A stretch of DNA of 64,000 nucleotides. It comes from an uncultured Muribaculaceae bacterium (GTDB taxonomy: Bacteria > Bacteroidota > Bacteroidia > Bacteroidales > Muribaculaceae). Position numbers and translations under genes: made by a program. Position 1 is the stretch's first letter; each line of letters begins with the position of its first letter. Shown one piece after another: positions 9,599 through 16,808 of the stretch. The stretch lies in contig CANQQE010000008.1 in assembly GCA_947625935.1 (NCBI GenBank), positions 49,922 to 113,921 on the forward strand, given 5' to 3'. The notes beneath the pieces were generated by a model that was given only the letters and a program-made list of their open reading frames with translations, was not told the DNA's origin and ran no database searches.

Positions 9599-9633
9599 AA
9601 AAACCCTGCGGCGCACTGGCCGCAGGGTTTTTT
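9599..9633. terminator. Bidirectional intrinsic terminator between convergent operons
   Basis: CCCTGCGGC at 9604-9612 pairs perfectly with GCCGCAGGG at 9619-9627 across a GCACTG loop. An A-run precedes it and a T-run follows (9628-9633), so it can stop transcription of the efflux operon from the left and of the inositol-phosphate synthase gene from the right. Confidence 0.9.
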
Positions 9634-9655
9634 GTGATTATATGCTTTAATCTGA

Positions 9656-10984
9656 TTAGTCGATTTCTTCGTCGGCTTCGTAACCGCCCATCTCGCGGAT
9701 AGCGTTCTTGAGCATGGTGTACTGCTGGAACAGGTGGTTGACGGGCACCTCACCCTTGGTGTAGTCGTGCATCGGGCTCTTGAGGAAGAAGCTGAGGAAA
9801 CGCTGGGTTCCGTAGCGTCCGGCGCGTGCGGCGAGGTCGCTCAACAGCACGAGGTCGAGGCAGAGGGGAGCTGCGAGGATTGAATCGCGGCAGAGGAAGT
9901 TGATTTTAATCTGCATGGGGTAGCCCATCCAGCCGAAGATGTCGATATTGTCCCAACCCTCTTTGTTGTCGTTGCGCGGGGGATAGTAGTTGATGCGCAC
10001 CTTGTGATAGTATTGGGTGTCTTCGTCGTTGCCGTGTCCGTAGAGGTCGGGCTGTTCTTCGGGTACGAGGATTGATTCGAGAGTGGAAAGTTTGCTGACT
10101 TCCTTGGTGCGGAAGTTGGCGGGTTCGTCGAGCACGAGGCCGTCGCGGTTACCGAGAATGTTGGTTGAGAACCAACCGTTGAGCCCGAGGCAGCGTGTGC
10201 CGATGATGGGAGCGAAGCCCGATTTAACGAGGGTCTGGCCAGTCTTGAAGTCCTTGCCTGCTATCGGCATTTTGGTCTTCTCGGCGAGTTCCCACATGGC
10301 GGGGATGTCGACGGTGGTGTTGGGGGCGCCCATGATGAAGGGGCAGCCTTCGGCCAAAGCGGCGTATGCGTAGCACATTGACGGAGCGACGTGTTCTTTA
10401 TCGTCGGCTTTCATCGCTGCCTCGAGGGCTGCGAGCGAGCCGTGGACTTTCTCGTCGACGGGAACGTAGACTTCTGTTGACGCTGCCCAGAGGACAACAA
10501 CGCGGTCAACGCCGGTCTCTTTCTTGAATTTGCGGATATCCTCGCGAATCTGCTCGGTCATGTCCCAGCGGTCTTTGACGGTCTTGACGTTGTCGCCGGT
10601 GAGACGTTTAGCGTAGTTGTGGTCGAAAGCGGCCTTCATCGGCTTGATGGCGATGAGTTCCTCTTTAACCGGCTCAATATCTTTTTCTTTGAGCACTTCG
10701 GCGTTGATGGCCGATTCATAAGCGTTTGCGGGATAAACGTCCCATGCGCCGAAAACGATGTCGTTGAGGTCAGCGATAGGAACAATCTCGTTATATTTCA
10801 GATATTTTTTGTCTGCACCTTTTCCGACACGGATTTTGTCGTATTGGGTCATTGAGCCCACGGGTTTCGCCAACCCTTTACGAGCCATTAAGACACCGGT
10901 CATGAAAGTCGAGGAGACAGCTCCCAGACCCACAACCAAAACGCCAAGTTTACCCTCGGCCTTTTTTACCTCATTGTTACTCAT
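9656..10984 (-). CDS. myo-Inositol-1-phosphate (inositol-3-phosphate) synthase
   Basis: A 442-residue NAD-dependent isomerase that converts glucose 6-phosphate to inositol 3-phosphate. The Rossmann motif is near the start (VLVVGLGAVSSTFMTG). Conserved family segments are visible: VVLWAASTEVYVP, GCPFIMGAPNTTVDIPA, AGKDFKTGQT and LGLNGWFSTNILGNRDG, the last ones around the active site. Length is normal for bacterial and archaeal enzymes. It is the promoter-distal member of the inositol-lipid cluster, 234 bp downstream of the HAD gene and with its own probable promoter. It supplies the headgroup for the CDP-alcohol phosphotransferase at 11907. Confidence 0.94.
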   Translation of the reverse strand: MSNNEVKKAEGKLGVLVVGLGAVSSTFMTGVLMARKGLAKPVGSMTQYDKIRVGKGADKKYLKYNEIVPIADLNDIVFGAWDVYPANAYESAINAEVLKEKDIEPVKEELIAIKPMKAAFDHNYAKRLTGDNVKTVKDRWDMTEQIREDIRKFKKETGVDRVVVLWAASTEVYVPVDEKVHGSLAALEAAMKADDKEHVAPSMCYAYAALAEGCPFIMGAPNTTVDIPAMWELAEKTKMPIAGKDFKTGQTLVKSGFAPIIGTRCLGLNGWFSTNILGNRDGLVLDEPANFRTKEVSKLSTLESILVPEEQPDLYGHGNDEDTQYYHKVRINYYPPRNDNKEGWDNIDIFGWMGYPMQIKINFLCRDSILAAPLCLDLVLLSDLAARAGRYGTQRFLSFFLKSPMHDYTKGEVPVNHLFQQYTMLKNAIREMGGYEADEEID

Positions 10985-11057
10985 GATGTAGGTTTTCTAA
11001 AGTTGTTATTTTTAGTTTTTTAATTCGTCACTAAGTGTTTTACACGGAGATGAGCCG

Positions 11058-11065
11058 CAAATGTA
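11058..11065 (-). promoter_or_regulatory. Probable -7 promoter element of the inositol-phosphate synthase gene
   Basis: On the minus strand TACATTTG (11065 down to 11058) matches TAnnTTTG, about 70 nt before the start codon, in an AT-rich 234-bp gap. The -33 element is weak (an A/T-rich TTTA). I see nothing else definite in this gap. Confidence 0.55.
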
Positions 11066-11218
11066 CGGCTACTATTTTAAATGTAAAAGTATTTCTATGA
11101 CAAATTTTCCTTATTATTGTAAATTTAGCTTAAATAAACGATGATTATGCCAAATAAAATGAATTTTCGGCTATAATTGGGCTGAATATGTTAACTAACG
11201 CAAATGCGGCATGGCGTT

Positions 11219-11920
11219 TCAGAGCAGTGTTTTTAGTGCTTCGATGCCCGAAATCTGTGATGGGTCGGTCTGGGCGTCTTCCTCAGGAGTCCATCCCTTG
11301 CCCTTTATCCATGCCGTGGCGCAGCCGAGTGAGCGAGCGGGAAGTATATCTTTCCGATAGCTGTCGCCCACCACGAGCACTTCGCCGGCGTCAAGTCCGA
11401 GGGCTTCCACGCCGAGAGCGAAAATCGCAGGGTCGGGTTTGCGCACGCCCACTACCGCGCTCTCGACGACAGCCTTGAAGAATCCCCGCAAGCCGAAGTC
11501 GGCGAGTACAGCCTCGATATTGCCGTAGAAATTAGAGACAAGCACTAAGGGATATTTGCCGGCGAGATATTGCAACACAGGGCGGGCCTCGTCGACCGAT
11601 TCGCGGGCCTTGCCGTAGCAGTAGGCGGCGATGCGGGTGGATTTGGCGGCCGTTGTCTCGTCGACCGCTCCCCATTGGAGCAGATAGCTCATCTCAGACG
11701 CTATTTTTTTGAGCATGACGTCGCGGAAGGTGTCGGCCGGGGTGATGACAGGTGTGCGGGCTAATTCGCGCTCGGTCTCGACATAGGCTCTGCGGAACAC
11801 CTCTTTATCGATGTTGACGTCTGAGTCTCGATAGCCGTCCCAGATTATCTCGCTCCAGTGGTCGCCATGTGAGTCGATGGTTCCGCCGTAGTCAAAAATT
11901 ATACCTTTAATATTTTCCAT
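11219..11920 (-). CDS. HAD-superfamily phosphatase, candidate phosphatidylinositol-phosphate phosphatase
   Basis: A 233-residue HAD hydrolase. Motif I is IIFDYGGTID with nucleophile D10, motif II the Ser of LVLVSNF, motif III the Lys of VRKPDPAIF, and motif IV GDSYRKD. The usual second Asp of DxD is Gly here (DYG), as in some active YihX-like HAD phosphatases. In the characterised inositol-lipid cluster of Bacteroides thetaiotaomicron a dedicated phosphatase removes phosphate from phosphatidylinositol phosphate. Because this gene overlaps the CDP-alcohol phosphotransferase by 14 bp, I infer the same role. A generic sugar-phosphate or nucleotide phosphatase is the alternative. Confidence 0.82.
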   Translation of the reverse strand: MENIKGIIFDYGGTIDSHGDHWSEIIWDGYRDSDVNIDKEVFRRAYVETERELARTPVITPADTFRDVMLKKIASEMSYLLQWGAVDETTAAKSTRIAAYCYGKARESVDEARPVLQYLAGKYPLVLVSNFYGNIEAVLADFGLRGFFKAVVESAVVGVRKPDPAIFALGVEALGLDAGEVLVVGDSYRKDILPARSLGCATAWIKGKGWTPEEDAQTDPSQISGIEALKTLL

Positions 11921-12878
11921 TTTTCAAATCGTTGGTAAAATGGCGGCACATTTTTTCGTGCCTTGCGTTCATGTAGACCAGCAATGCGTTGAGCACTGTA
12001 AGCTCAAAGGCGAAGTAAAGCCACGGCATCTGAAGGAACAGTGCCGCGAACAGCGTCCATGAGCGCACGTTGAACGACAGTATGTTGGTGTATTTCATCA
12101 GGGGGAGGCTTTCGCGGCGGAAATCGTCGCGGAAGCTCTGCGGAATCTTGCCGTCGGGGAACCGTTCGCGCAGTTCGGCACGCAACGCCTGCATGGAGCG
12201 CGTGTGGGCTTCCTGGCTGACGGTGTAGTTGGTGTAGAACGATAGCGTCAGTTTGCGCCAAAAGTCGCGTTTCCACGACAGTCCGTTTAGTTTGCGCTGC
12301 AGCGACCCTGCGTCCTCAAGCTCGCTGCCCTCCTTCCCCTTGACGAAGTAGAGGTGGAACTGGCGGTAATAGTCGGCCATGGCCGCTTGTTTGGCGTGGC
12401 ACAGCCCTGTTATCACGGCCATTACCCATATCACCCATTTGTGATCCATGAAAAACTCCGACGTGTAGTTCTCGCGGAGGCATATGGCAACATATATGGC
12501 TGCGAACCACACGTCGCCCGACAGTCCGTCGAGTATGCGTCCCAGACGGGAATATCGGCCGGTCATGCGGGCAAGCTGTCCGTCGGCGCTGTCAAACGAG
12601 TTGGCCCACACGAGGAGCAGTATACCGATGATATTGAGCCATATGTCGTTGAAATAGAACATCACGCCCGCTCCCAGACCGAGGAATATCGACGCTATGG
12701 TGATGGCATTGGGCGACACCCCTATTTTCCTGAAAAAGCAAGCCCACGCATATCCTATGGGGCGATAAAAGATGAGGTCGAAAGTCTCCTCGGTGTCCAT
12801 CGACTTGAGGCTCGCGCGGTAGCCGCGGCCCGTCGCCGGTTTATTGTCAGCAGTGTTCATCTCGTTATCGGGTGTCAT
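11907..12878 (-). CDS. CDP-alcohol phosphatidyltransferase (candidate phosphatidylinositol-phosphate synthase)
   Basis: A 323-residue multi-pass inner-membrane enzyme expected to join inositol phosphate to CDP-diacylglycerol. The family motif runs from D96: D-x2-D-G-x2-A-R (DSADGQLAR), then G113 and D117. The last Asp is at 122, four residues after D117 rather than the usual three (DGLSGD). Several hydrophobic helices flank the motif, and the C-terminal part is longer than in a typical family member of about 200 residues. The frame is open to 12911, but the ATG at 12878 overlaps the upstream stop as ATGA and is the likely start. The context (inositol synthase, HAD phosphatase) sets the predicted substrate. 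Confidence 0.87.
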   Translation of the reverse strand: MTPDNEMNTADNKPATGRGYRASLKSMDTEETFDLIFYRPIGYAWACFFRKIGVSPNAITIASIFLGLGAGVMFYFNDIWLNIIGILLLVWANSFDSADGQLARMTGRYSRLGRILDGLSGDVWFAAIYVAICLRENYTSEFFMDHKWVIWVMAVITGLCHAKQAAMADYYRQFHLYFVKGKEGSELEDAGSLQRKLNGLSWKRDFWRKLTLSFYTNYTVSQEAHTRSMQALRAELRERFPDGKIPQSFRDDFRRESLPLMKYTNILSFNVRSWTLFAALFLQMPWLYFAFELTVLNALLVYMNARHEKMCRHFTNDLKNGKY

Positions 12879-13741
12879 GATTTGCGGGCTTTGATGGTGT
12901 TCATCACACATTTTGCTATGTGGGGCGCGGCTTCCATGCGGCAGGGGGCGAAACTTGGCCAGTCGTTGAAGTCGATGATCGAGATCTGGCCGTCGGGCGA
13001 TATGATGCAGTCGCCGCCATAGATTTTAACGTCGAGGACTTCCGACGCGCTTTGGCATATGGCTTTCAGCTTATCCTTATCAAACTCAATGCCTTGGCTC
13101 TTTCCGTTGATGGCTTCGTGGCCATACTTGCTGTGGCCCATGTCGAACGGGTAGAACCAGTAGAAGAACGGGGTGCCCTGCACGCCGTAGAATTTTATGA
13201 GATCGCCGACGAGGTGACGGTTGATGACCGCGCGCTTGATGCCGCGCAGGAAGTACTCCTGCAGCACCTCCTGGGCCTCTTCGGGGTGCCTGACGTACGA
13301 CACATCTTCTTTGTGCATGGCGTGGAAATCGCCGCGCTTGATCCAGCATTGGGTGAACTTCTCTTTGACAAGCTGCCCTTTGACCACCTCGTCGGTGTTG
13401 ACGATGAGGCTGGGGGGATAGGGGATGTTGCTGCCTATGAGTATGCGTGTCATGCGTTCGCGGGTGCAGTTCTCAATTCCGTAACCTGAGTTGATCACAA
13501 GTCTCCCTTCATCCTCGAGCTGCTGTAACAGTGCTATTGATTTCTGCTCGCGGCACATATTGACGATTATCGGCTCATTGACTATGCCGGCAGCGAGTTG
13601 CTCCTCGTTATAGACGTTGACCTCACATCCGCGTTTTCGCAGTTGGTCGACTACGGCGTTGAAAATGGCGGCATCGTTACCGATGTGGTTGGGGGAGTAG
13701 GCTCCCGCTCTCATGATTCCGGCAATTTTTGTCTCTGCCAT
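12875..13741 (-). CDS. ATP-grasp family protein in the inositol-lipid cluster
   Basis: A 288-residue protein with an N-terminal Rossmann-like half (MRAGAYSPNHIGNDAAI) and a C-terminal ATP-grasp half ending in IIDFNDWPSF. There an Asp and an Asn sit where ATP-grasp enzymes bind Mg-ATP. The Lys in CWIKRGDFHA fits the ATP-binding lysine. The fold covers RimK/glutathione-synthetase-type ligases and also inositol-phosphate kinases of the ITPK type, whose C-terminal motif is similar in form (D-x-N). The gene is coupled by an ATGA overlap to the CDP-alcohol phosphotransferase, so a role in making or modifying the inositol headgroup is plausible, but no function is established here. A ligase role is equally possible. 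Confidence 0.72.
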   Translation of the reverse strand: MAETKIAGIMRAGAYSPNHIGNDAAIFNAVVDQLRKRGCEVNVYNEEQLAAGIVNEPIIVNMCREQKSIALLQQLEDEGRLVINSGYGIENCTRERMTRILIGSNIPYPPSLIVNTDEVVKGQLVKEKFTQCWIKRGDFHAMHKEDVSYVRHPEEAQEVLQEYFLRGIKRAVINRHLVGDLIKFYGVQGTPFFYWFYPFDMGHSKYGHEAINGKSQGIEFDKDKLKAICQSASEVLDVKIYGGDCIISPDGQISIIDFNDWPSFAPCRMEAAPHIAKCVMNTIKARKS

Positions 13742-13767
13742 AAATATATTAAAAAATGAGTGGTTAT

Positions 13768-14472
13768 TTATGATGGTTGGCTGATGAATTTCTCGGCGGT
13801 GGCAATGTCGCCCGCATGGTCCACATCGACAATTTTGTCAAACGGGAAGGCGCGCAGATCCAGACCGTCGTCGACGAGAGCGCGCTGATAGTTGCGCATT
13901 CTCGAAACGCCGCTGTCCATGCACCGGCGCAGTGTGTCGAGCGCGGGAGCGGTGAGGCCGTAAACCCCCCCAGAGATATATCTGACCCCTTCAAACGGTT
14001 CGTCGCGGAAAGCGGTGATGCGGTCGTCGGCGTCAACATCTATATAGAGCGGTTTCTCGTCGTCGATAAACGAGGTGACAGCCATGTAACCGTCGGCTTT
14101 GTCGTCGGCCTCGAAAGCGTCGATGTAGCGGCGGAACTCGTCGTCGCGGAATATGGTGTCGACTGTCGTTAGGCAAAATTTTCCGCTGCCGAAACAGCGG
14201 CTCACTTCCCAGAAGCTGTGCATGGAGCTGGGGGTGGTCTTGACGGTCAGCCTCAGCGGCACAGGGAGCTCCAGGCTCTCAAGATATTCGCGCACCTGAG
14301 TCATCTGCTCGTTGACTATTATGCTGAGCGACTCGGGGTTGTGTCGCATGAAGATGTCGATGAGGCGTTTGATCATCGGTGTGCCGTTGAGGCGCACCAA
14401 TGGTTTCGGGAGTCTGACCCCCTCTTGGACGAGCCGGGATCCCTCGCCGGCGGCTATAATGGCATAGTTCAT
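13768..14472 (-). CDS. Sugar/inositol-phosphate nucleotidyltransferase (NTP-transferase fold)
   Basis: A 234-residue cytoplasmic protein beginning MNYAIIAAGEGSRL, followed by RLPKPLVRLNGTPMI: the G-x-G-S-R and PKP motifs of NTP transferases. A metal-binding Asp is likely in CLTTVDTIF. The fold is that of MobA-like, sugar-phosphate and inositol-1-phosphate cytidylyltransferases. In this cluster, activation of an inositol phosphate (for example with CTP) is an attractive inference but not shown by the sequence. It lies 26 bp upstream of the ATP-grasp gene and 46 bp downstream of pdxA. Confidence 0.82.
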   Translation of the reverse strand: MNYAIIAAGEGSRLVQEGVRLPKPLVRLNGTPMIKRLIDIFMRHNPESLSIIVNEQMTQVREYLESLELPVPLRLTVKTTPSSMHSFWEVSRCFGSGKFCLTTVDTIFRDDEFRRYIDAFEADDKADGYMAVTSFIDDEKPLYIDVDADDRITAFRDEPFEGVRYISGGVYGLTAPALDTLRRCMDSGVSRMRNYQRALVDDGLDLRAFPFDKIVDVDHAGDIATAEKFISQPS

Positions 14473-14518
14473 CGCGAAAATATTCGGTTGATTCGTATTT
14501 GTAATTTTGGCAAGGCAT

Positions 14519-15631
14519 TCAGAGGTCTTTGTCGGCGTCGGGATCCTTGGTCAGGTCGAGCACCTCCTTGTCGCCGCTCTTGTCGAAATATTTGCGGCGG
14601 AGTGGCCGGCGTGTCATTTCGTCGTGACGGCGGCGGTTGCGCAGTATGTCGATAGCCGAGTAGATGGCCTGACGCATTGATTCCTCGCTGGCCTCACCTT
14701 TTGAGGCTATATCGTAGCCGGTGCCATGGTCGGGTGATGTGCGCACAAACGGCAGCCCGGCCGTGAAGTTCACCCCGGAATCCATGGCCACGGTCTTGAA
14801 CGGGGCGAGTCCCTGGTCATGGTACATGGCGAGGATGCCGTCAAATTTCTTGAAGTTGCCCGACCCGAAGAAGCCGTCGGGGGCGTATGGGCCGAAACAG
14901 AGTATTTTCTCCTCCCGGGCCTTTTCGATAGCGGGTACTATTATCTCGCCCTCCTCCTGTCCGAGCAGCCCGGAGTCTCCGGCGTGGGGATTGAGCGAAA
15001 GGACCGCTATCCGCGGGGCCACAATGCCGAAGTCGCGCGTGAGCGAGCGGTTGAAAATCTCAAGTTTCTCGACTATGGCGTCTATCGTGATTTTGCCTGC
15101 CACCTGACTGATCGGGCAGTGGGTGGTGACAAGCGCGATTCTCATGATGTCGTTGCAGAGAATCATCAACGCTTTCGCTCCGTCGCCGATGGACGATTCG
15201 AGGTACTCGGTGTGGCCGGGGAAGGTGAATGTCGCGCTTTGTATGTTGTGCTTGTTGATGGGAGCGGTAACCAGAACGTCGATTTCGCCGCGCCTCAGGT
15301 CGGTGACTGCCCTTTCGAGGGCTATGAACGCGGCCTGTCCGGCTCCTTCGGTCGATTGCCCCGGCTCGACTTTCACATCTTCGCCGACGACGTTGATTAT
15401 GTTGTTGGCTCCGTCGCGCGCCTCTGAGGCCGATGCGATCTGGTTGAGCGGGACTGCCGGCATCTCGGCCGCCTTGCGGTAAAACGCCGCTATCTTGGCT
15501 GAGCCATATATGACGGGGGTGCACATCTCGAGTATCCTGTTGTCTTCGAGAGCCTTCAGGATTACCTCGTAGCCTATGCCGTTTATGTCGCCGTGGGTGA
15601 TTCCCACTTTTATTTTTTTCTCTTTTTCCAT
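14519..15631 (-). CDS. pdxA: 4-Hydroxythreonine-4-phosphate dehydrogenase
   Basis: A 370-residue PdxA, the NAD-dependent enzyme that oxidises 4-phosphohydroxythreonine in pyridoxal-phosphate synthesis. Recognisable segments are VGITHGDINGIGYEVI at the start, TAPINKHNIQ, the metal-ligand histidines in FPGHTEYLES, in LSLNPHAGDSGLLGQEE and in MYHDQGLAPFKT, and the RTSPDHGTGYDIA block. The C-terminal 40 residues, rich in Arg, Lys and Asp, extend past the usual end of the family. It heads the minus-strand run into the inositol cluster; the 46-bp gap suggests co-transcription, although the pathways are unrelated. Confidence 0.94.
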   Translation of the reverse strand: MEKEKKIKVGITHGDINGIGYEVILKALEDNRILEMCTPVIYGSAKIAAFYRKAAEMPAVPLNQIASASEARDGANNIINVVGEDVKVEPGQSTEGAGQAAFIALERAVTDLRRGEIDVLVTAPINKHNIQSATFTFPGHTEYLESSIGDGAKALMILCNDIMRIALVTTHCPISQVAGKITIDAIVEKLEIFNRSLTRDFGIVAPRIAVLSLNPHAGDSGLLGQEEGEIIVPAIEKAREEKILCFGPYAPDGFFGSGNFKKFDGILAMYHDQGLAPFKTVAMDSGVNFTAGLPFVRTSPDHGTGYDIASKGEASEESMRQAIYSAIDILRNRRRHDEMTRRPLRRKYFDKSGDKEVLDLTKDPDADKDL

Positions 15632-15740
15632 TGCGATGTTTTGGTCACGGTTTCAACCCGCTAATTTACGCAATTTTCCCCAATTAGCCGCAAAGTGCCA
15701 TCAAAACAGATATCTGTTAGGACTGGGAGATAAATAAAAT

Positions 15741-15801
15741 GCTAACTATTGTATGTTGTCGAAGGATGATTTTACCTCTAATTTTGTATACAATAGTTAG
15801 C
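15741..15801 (+). promoter_or_regulatory. Promoter and inverted-repeat operator of the C-protein/endonuclease genes
   Basis: A 14-bp inverted repeat, GCTAACTATTGTAT at 15741-15754 and its exact complement ATACAATAGTTAGC at 15788-15801, brackets a promoter with TTG at 15756-15758 and TAATTTTG at 15779-15786. The right arm lies over the expected transcription start and ends 2 nt before the ATG at 15804. It also contains part of the palindrome TTGTATACAA (15784-15793). This layout fits autoregulation by the C protein encoded next, which is inference. Confidence 0.7.
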
Positions 15802-15803
15802 CA

Positions 15804-16019
15804 ATGCATACTGACAAACAATATCTACAATCATTTGGCCGCCGCATCCAAGAACTAAGGAAAAAACTTGGAATTTCGCAAGAGGAACTGGCTTTCAGGG
15901 CAGGGTTCCATCGCACATATGTAGGTATGATTGAGCGTGGAGAACGCAATATCTCGCTCTGCAATTTGTTAAGATTGGCCGATGGCTTAGGAATTGATAT
16001 TAAAGATTTATTCAAATAA
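15804..16019 (+). CDS. Restriction-modification controller protein (C protein), XRE-type HTH
   Basis: A 71-residue protein made only of a Cro/CI-type helix-turn-helix. The motif is LRKKLGISQEELAFRAGFHR followed by TYVGMIERGERNISL and a dimerisation helix ending DIKDLFK. Size and sequence type match C proteins that bind an operator and time expression of the endonuclease relative to the methyltransferase. The next ATG (16021) lies one base past its stop, so C and R are translationally coupled. It sits in a visibly AT-rich island unlike the flanking GC-rich genes, which suggests horizontal acquisition. Confidence 0.88.
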   Translation: MHTDKQYLQSFGRRIQELRKKLGISQEELAFRAGFHRTYVGMIERGERNISLCNLLRLADGLGIDIKDLFK

Positions 16020-16020
16020 A

Positions 16021-16787
16021 ATGAAGTATGTTATAAATTCCAAAATGCAAATTTCCTATGAAGGGGATATGGTGCTATCGCCACAGGATGTTGTGAATGC
16101 AATCAATTTCTCTAACGATGCTTTACTCAAACTGAATGCTACTACTCAGGAGTTTGATATAAATATATTTGAGACTTTGGGTATGAGAAATTTAAGTGGT
16201 CTTGTCGGAGAATACTTTGCAAGAAGTATAATGAGGCTATCTAATGGAAACCTCCAAAGCAATCTTCATCAAGACGGATATCCTGATTTATGTCTGACAG
16301 ATACTGAGATAAAAAAGAAATATTTTGAATCCCTTTATACCGAAGAAAACGGTAAAAATATCCTTTCAGTAAAGAGGTGTTCAGCCCGTATCGGTATGGT
16401 GGCATAGAGATAAAAGCGACTTGTGGCAGCACACCTCCTGCCTCTATACATCCCAAACCGCTGGTTGGAGAACAACGGGTCTCTCTTATAAACAGTTTTG
16501 ACTGGAAAGCCCATCATAGAGAAACTAATCACTTGCTTGCCGTATTGTGGGATTTTATTAATGAAAACCCGACTATTGTGGCGGCATTCTATCAGGACGA
16601 TTTAACTAAAGATGACTGGGGTAATATCGTCAGGCCAAAAGAGGAAGGAGGCCGGACTACCAGCGTATCAATCATGAATTCCAAAGGCATAAAGAAAATG
16701 TGCAGTGGTTGGGTGGCTGTTTTGAATGATCCGGCATATATTAACCTATTGTCAAAAAAGAAATGGATAGGATATAAAGTGAATTGA
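16021..16787 (+). pseudogene. Type II restriction endonuclease gene, frameshifted
   Basis: Two overlapping frames together make one endonuclease of the PD-(D/E)XK type. Frame one (from ATG 16021) carries the Asp of QDGYPDLC and runs out of frame after NGKN to a stop at 16405-16407. Frame two carries GGIEIKAT with the E-x-K motif and continues to 16787. The break is at a run of five A (16354-16358). Adding one A gives a continuous reading through GKKYPFSKEVFSPYRYGG and a 255-residue protein. As written, the nuclease is truncated between its catalytic residues and should be inactive. The family member and cut site are not identifiable from sequence alone. A slip or assembly error at the A-run is the alternative explanation. 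Confidence 0.85.
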
Positions 16788-16808
16788 GCAATGGGCATGA
16801 AGGATCTC

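Noticed and set aside
16354-16380. Programmed -1 frameshift in the endonuclease gene
   Set aside because: The frame needs a -1 shift at an A-run, but the heptamer TAAAAAT does not fit X-XXY-YYZ well and I see no clear downstream stem. A lost A is simpler.
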